Of a stretch of DNA of 9,240 nucleotides, positions 6,703 to 9,240 are shown piece by piece. Positions within the stretch are counted from its first letter, which is position 1; each line of letters opens with the position of its first letter. Below the pieces are notes generated by a model, which saw only the letters and a list, made by a program, of their open reading frames with translations, was not told the origin of the DNA and searched no databases. The position numbers and the translations under genes were made by a program. The DNA comes from JAUMXJ01 sp041781135 (GTDB taxonomy: Bacteria; Bacillota; Clostridia; Peptostreptococcales; Acidaminobacteraceae), in contig JBHAZV010000029.1 of NCBI GenBank assembly GCA_041781135.1, positions 1 through 9,240 on the forward strand. The letters run 5' to 3'.

Positions 6703-7620
6703 TTAATTAAGATGCTTTGGAAGTTCAGAAGCCGTGTATTTTGCCGTCTTATTCCTTTCCAATCTGCGGATTCGTTCCGCAAATTCCTGAACTTTATTGC
6801 AAATCCACATATATGCGGTTGAACCTTCAGTGTAGTCCGCCTCGGCGAACATATTGATTCTGCCGTCTTTTCGCATCTGCTCGACCTGTTTCATCGCCTC
6901 AATATTACCCTTTGGGTATATTGCAAAGGTCGCGCCGCCATTTTGATTTATGATTGAAAAAGCCGGAATATCACTCGGACCGTCCGCAATATACAGCATG
7001 TTTTCAAAATGTACGCGCCTCTCGCCGCGAGGTATCATAGTGTTGACCTGCACGCCCTCTAACTTGTTCACGCCCTTATTTATTTCAAACAACGCCCTCG
7101 TCTTTGTCGTATTATCGATAGTGTAGCCAATTTCGCTGATCACCGCAGCGCCGCCCTCTGCCGAAGCCTCTATAAACTCGCACCCCCAAATATTTTCAAC
7201 ATAATTATGAACCGCAGAACCGCGTATAACCTCGGTAAGACCGGTGCTGACAATGTAATGCTCAAGCTTAATATCAAATTCTTTATTTACGGCGTCATCT
7301 TCTATCAAACGCTTTGTGGCTTCAAAAATGCCCGGGACTCCGTCGTAAAATTCCAGTGCAGAGCCGAAGCTCCGCAGTTTTTTGTTGTTTAACCCACTGA
7401 ACTTCCCTGATTTTACATAATTTATAAAATGATTCAAATAAACAGTATCAGGATTTACTCTTACCTGCTGCTCAACTCGGTATTTTTCGGGCAGAGCCCT
7501 TACTTCTTTCCAAAATTCCGTTTTGTCCACTTTATATTCAGAAAATATGGGGTCCTGCATATATCCTTTTATTAAAGTCTTGTCAAAATCCCAGATTATA
7601 GCTATCACATTTCCTGCCAT
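6703..7620 (-). CDS. HAD-superfamily hydrolase, phosphoserine-phosphatase-like, unknown substrate
   Basis: This 305-residue protein is probably a cytoplasmic phosphatase. The HAD motifs are all visible: motif I DFDKT with Asp11 (nucleophile) and Asp13 (acid/base), motif II Ser125 in YIVSTGLT, a candidate motif III Lys173 in NTTKTRAL, and motif IV with Asp213 and Asp217 in IADGPSD. The long stretch between motifs I and II (about 20-115) is a helical C1-type cap that would set substrate choice. ATG at 7620 follows AGGAGG by 4 bases. It lies 43 bases after ogt and 18 before the hydrolase gene, with no clear promoter or terminator of its own. I recognise the general family but not a characterised member. 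A role in clearing a damaged or toxic metabolite would suit its neighbours but is a guess. Confidence 0.85.
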   Translation of the reverse strand: MAGNVIAIIWDFDKTLIKGYMQDPIFSEYKVDKTEFWKEVRALPEKYRVEQQVRVNPDTVYLNHFINYVKSGKFSGLNNKKLRSFGSALEFYDGVPGIFEATKRLIEDDAVNKEFDIKLEHYIVSTGLTEVIRGSAVHNYVENIWGCEFIEASAEGGAAVISEIGYTIDNTTKTRALFEINKGVNKLEGVQVNTMIPRGERRVHFENMLYIADGPSDIPAFSIINQNGGATFAIYPKGNIEAMKQVEQMRKDGRINMFAEADYTEGSTAYMWICNKVQEFAERIRRLERNKTAKYTASELPKHLN

Positions 7621-7663
7621 GTCGCCTCCTGCTACTTTAGTTTAACATAATTCCTATATCATC

Positions 7664-8128
7664 TTAGCGATGTCTTTGTTCGATTTTCAAAAGCGCCGCT
7701 TTTATATCGAGCCCGCCGCCATAACCTACCATTTTACCGTCTGAACCTATTACTCTGTGACACGGAACAACTATCATGATTGGATTTTTATTATTCGCCA
7801 TTCCCACTGCGCGGTACGCCTTTGGAATTCCAACCATTTCGGCAATCTCCTTGTACGATCGAGTCTCTCCGTACGGAATAAGCTGAAGCTGCTCCCAAAC
7901 TTTCATTTGAAACTCTGTACCGACAAGCCTGATCGGAAAATCAAACTCTTTTCTATTTCCATTCAAATATTCCGCTATCTGCAAATTCGCTCTGTCAGTC
8001 AGCTCCGTCCTTTTCCCCATACCTGCTGTGCAGCCGCTTTTTTGAATACTTACAATATATTCGGCATCATACCCTATTTCTATAAAGCCGAACGGCAGAG
8101 AAAATTCGTACACCGCAAAACCCTTCAT
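7664..8128 (-). CDS. ogt: Methylated-DNA--protein-cysteine methyltransferase (Ogt type)
   Basis: This suicide repair protein moves the alkyl group from O6-alkylguanine to its own cysteine. With the start at 8128 it has 154 residues, the usual length for single-domain Ogt/MGMT. The active site PCHRV places the acceptor Cys at 123. The DNA-binding helix-turn-helix lies around 86-113 (IPYGETRSYKEIAEMVG), with the Arg finger at Arg106 in YRAVGMANN, and the C-terminal GYGGGLDIKAALL is typical. No AdaA methylphosphotriester domain is attached. GGAGGG (8141-8136) lies 7 bases before ATG 8128 and is the best site. An in-frame ATG at 8161 overlaps the alkA stop as ATGA and could instead be used by coupling, adding 11 residues. 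Confidence 0.92.
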   Translation of the reverse strand: MKGFAVYEFSLPFGFIEIGYDAEYIVSIQKSGCTAGMGKRTELTDRANLQIAEYLNGNRKEFDFPIRLVGTEFQMKVWEQLQLIPYGETRSYKEIAEMVGIPKAYRAVGMANNKNPIMIVVPCHRVIGSDGKMVGYGGGLDIKAALLKIEQRHR

Positions 8129-8135
8129 CCGAGTG

Positions 8136-8141
8136 CCCTCC
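8136..8141 (-). promoter_or_regulatory. Ribosome binding site deciding the ogt start
   Basis: GGAGGG is 7 bases before the ATG at 8128. It lies within a possible small hairpin, GAGT/ACTC, which would hold the site in its loop. Confidence 0.6.
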
Positions 8142-8157
8142 ATACTCTTATTATAAA

Positions 8158-8847
8158 TCATTTCTTTTTTTTAATTATTTTCTTAATTGACTTTTCATTC
8201 GCAGTTTGCTTTTTCAGCCTTGCCGCAGGGTCGCTAAGCTCTGGAATCGCGCCGCCGGAAATCGCCCAAAGATAAAAGCTCGCTACCGTGCCATACGGTG
8301 AATATCTTGCGCGATATCGCTCAAACCTTGCTCTGTCAATCTCTTTATGACCGTATAGCATCCGCATTCCTCTAAGAATTGCCAAATCTCCGTAACTGAC
8401 TATATTGCGGCGCTGCATACAGAATATCATAATCATCTCCGCAGTCCATACTCCAATCCCCCTCAAAGAAGATAGTTTTTCTATCACCTGCTCGTCGGTC
8501 ATATCCCAAAGCGAGGAAATATTAAATGAGCCATCGCGGATTTTAGCAGCAAAATCAAGAATGTAATCAACCTTTTTATATGTTATGCCCACTGACTTAA
8601 GCGCATCTCTTCCGGCAGAAAGCACGGTTTCGGCATTTACTTCTCCAAGCATGCTGCTAAGCCTGTTCCACACTGTCGTTTGAGCCGCCATAGAAATCTG
8701 CTGCCCAACTATATTGTAAATTACAGACGAAAACAAGTCCTCATCAACCGCGCGCTCAATATGCCCTATGCGTTCAATAGCCATCGCAAGCTTTTTATCT
8801 TTTGATTTAAGGTAATCTGTCTCTGTGGAACCATAGCAAAAATCCAT
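8158..8847 (-). CDS. alkA: DNA-3-methyladenine glycosylase II (AlkA family, HhH-GPD)
   Basis: This 229-residue base-excision enzyme removes alkylated purines from DNA. It is the compact AlkA form, without the extra N-terminal domain of E. coli AlkA. The family opening IVGQQISMAAQ (46-56) is clear. The helix-hairpin-helix is at 126-142 (SLRGIGVWTAEMIM), and the catalytic aspartate is Asp154 in SYGDLAILRG. The SPYGTVASFYLWA stretch (183-195) matches the conserved C-terminal helix. There is no Cys4 Fe-S loop, which argues against EndoIII or MutY. The start at 8847 follows AGGAGG by 7 bases; a GTG at 8880 lies within the promoter region. The C-terminus is a lysine tail (KSIKKIIKKKK) coded by an A8 run that forms a slippery site. 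It is first in the operon, ahead of ogt. Confidence 0.92.
   Translation of the reverse strand: MDFCYGSTETDYLKSKDKKLAMAIERIGHIERAVDEDLFSSVIYNIVGQQISMAAQTTVWNRLSSMLGEVNAETVLSAGRDALKSVGITYKKVDYILDFAAKIRDGSFNISSLWDMTDEQVIEKLSSLRGIGVWTAEMIMIFCMQRRNIVSYGDLAILRGMRMLYGHKEIDRARFERYRARYSPYGTVASFYLWAISGGAIPELSDPAARLKKQTANEKSIKKIIKKKK
8164..8172 (-). promoter_or_regulatory. A-AAA-AAG slippery heptamer at the alkA/ogt junction
   Basis: The minus strand carries A8G two codons before the alkA stop (8160-8158). In the alkA frame it reads AAA AAA AAG, exactly the register for -1 slippage. After a -1 shift the next codons are GAA then ATG (8161), which is the ogt frame with no stop between. This is the heptamer used by E. 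coli dnaX. No strong stimulatory Shine-Dalgarno element is seen upstream; downstream there is only a weak GAGT/ACTC hairpin. Confidence 0.4.
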
Positions 8848-8868
8848 TTCTGCGCCTCCTGCAATATA

Positions 8869-8877
8869 ATAATACCA
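8869..8877 (-). promoter_or_regulatory. Extended -10 promoter candidate for the alkA operon
   Basis: TGGTATTAT (8877-8869) is an extended -10 element (TGn plus TATTAT). The aligned -35 position (8897-8892, AATACA) is weak, as is common with extended -10 promoters. Transcription would start very close to the ribosome site at 8860-8855, giving a short leader. The first GTATTTGCYTAT-like repeat overlaps the -35 region. Confidence 0.45.
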
Positions 8878-8884
8878 CACCGGC

Positions 8885-8918
8885 TATCAGCTGTATTCGC
8901 CTATGCGAAAGTGTTCGC
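8885..8918. repeat. Direct repeat copy 1 (34 bp)
   Basis: It matches 8999-9032 at 29 of 34 bases. Inside it TTCGC (8896-8900), GCGAA (8905-8909) and TTCGC (8914-8918) alternate at a 9-base period, making two overlapping small dyads. It lies just upstream of the alkA promoter. Confidence 0.7.
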
Positions 8919-9018
8919 TGCATATTCCGCGCAGACATTGTATTTGCTCATTTACTATATTTTTATAACCTTATTTGTATATAGTAAATGTACTTGCTTA
9001 TCAGCCGTATTTGCCTAT
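8893..9018 (+). repeat. Four iterated 12-mers of GTATTTGCYTAT type
   Basis: Copies on the + strand begin at 8893 (GTATTCGCCTAT), 8940 (GTATTTGCTCAT), 8990 (GTACTTGCTTAT) and 9007 (GTATTTGCCTAT). All point the same way, with start-to-start spacing of 47, 50 and 17 bases. The two outer ones lie within the 34-bp direct repeats. They could be protein-binding iterons or remains of a mobile-element end. Confidence 0.5.
8949..8990. repeat. Perfect 12-bp inverted repeat in the gene-free right region
   Basis: CATTTACTATAT (8949-8960) and ATATAGTAAATG (8979-8990) are exact arms around an 18-base AT-rich spacer. It sits midway between the two 34-bp direct repeats. No T-run follows on either strand in a way that makes a clear terminator. 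Together with the repeats it fills the stretch 8881-9032, where I see no gene. Confidence 0.7.
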
Positions 9019-9032
9019 GCGTAAGTTTTTGC
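8999..9032. repeat. Direct repeat copy 2 (34 bp)
   Basis: This is the partner of 8885-8918, 114 bases away, with five mismatches that break the TTCGC/GCGAA dyads of copy 1. It abuts the left edge of the transposase remnant. Confidence 0.7.
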
Positions 9033-9240
9033 GTATACATCTTGGATCTATACTAAAAAAGTAGTCACAAATAAAGTGGAACATCGCTACTAAACCCAAT
9101 GTAGCTTTGATAAAAAGCACATTCCAAAAGGCATACGAGAGCAGAAATTATCCCAAGGGACTTATGTTTCATTCCGACCGAGGAACCCAATATACTGCGA
9201 TAGCTTTCCGAAAGTTCTTAGACACTGTTGGAGTGGTCCA
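9033..9240 (+). pseudogene. IS3-family transposase (OrfB, DDE integrase core) remnant, runs off the window
   Basis: From 9077 the frame reads WNIATKPNVALIKSTFQKAY and then GLMFHSDRGTQYTAIAFRKF up to the window end. This is the integrase core of IS3-family OrfB, with the second catalytic Asp at codon 9176-9178 in HSDRGTQY. To the left the match continues in other frames as VYILDLY (9033-9053) and KKVV (about 9055-9066), where intact relatives read roughly DLYSRKVVGWNIA. So the reading frame is broken at about 9053 and again at 9066-9076, and TAG lies at 9062-9064 in the downstream frame. The N-terminal part with the first Asp, and the left end of the element, are absent. It is a decayed insertion sequence; what lies to the right cannot be seen. 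Confidence 0.85.

Noticed and set aside
8158..8847. EndoIII/MutY-type glycosylase instead of AlkA
   Set aside because: There is no Cys4 Fe-S loop at the C-terminus, and the IVGQQIS and GDLAILRG motifs fit AlkA.
8885..9032. CRISPR array
   Set aside because: Repeats are short or degenerate, spacing is irregular (47, 50 and 17 bases) and no cas gene is near.

Overview
The window looks like chromosome of an anaerobic or microaerophilic Gram-positive bacterium, most likely Bacillota/Clostridia. The reasons are strong AGGAGG-type ribosome sites before most genes, TTGACA/TATAAT-type promoters, rubredoxin and a flavodiiron protein, and clostridial-style protein sequences. The exact taxon cannot be read from the sequence.

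Left block (1-3810, + strand): an Rrf2-family regulator (86-520) has its own near-consensus promoter with a perfect inverted repeat inside the -35/-10 spacer. Next comes a three-part redox enzyme (593-2503): acyl-CoA dehydrogenase, then the C-terminal FAD domain of ETF alpha, then rubredoxin. A class A flavodiiron protein follows 31 bases later (2535-3755), and the block ends at a strong terminator. Read together, this suggests a short electron chain from an acyl-CoA through two FAD sites and one rubredoxin iron to the flavodiiron protein, which would reduce O2 (or NO). The chain would be controlled by a Cys-rich, probably Fe-S, regulator. This is the most interesting system in the window. The domains are certain from sequence; the electron route and its control are inference.

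Middle block (3843-5530, - strand): an S41 C-terminal-processing peptidase (CtpA-like) with a membrane anchor, PDZ domain and Ser/Lys dyad has its own TTGAAT-N17-TATAAT promoter. A tiny tail-anchored membrane protein of unknown function starts one base after its stop. A terminator facing the flavodiiron terminator closes the unit.

Right block (5557-8877, - strand): a probable four-gene operon of AlkA-type DNA glycosylase, O6-methylguanine-DNA methyltransferase (Ogt), an uncharacterised HAD hydrolase and a 3-hydroxyisobutyryl-CoA hydrolase-like protein. The alkA/ogt junction carries an A-AAA-AAG slippery heptamer just before the alkA stop, in the register where a -1 shift would run into the ogt frame and give an AlkA-Ogt fusion.

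Right edge (8881-9240): a gene-free stretch with two 34-bp imperfect direct repeats, four copies of a GTATTTGCYTAT-like 12-mer and a perfect 12-bp inverted repeat. It runs into a decayed IS3-family transposase fragment that leaves the window.
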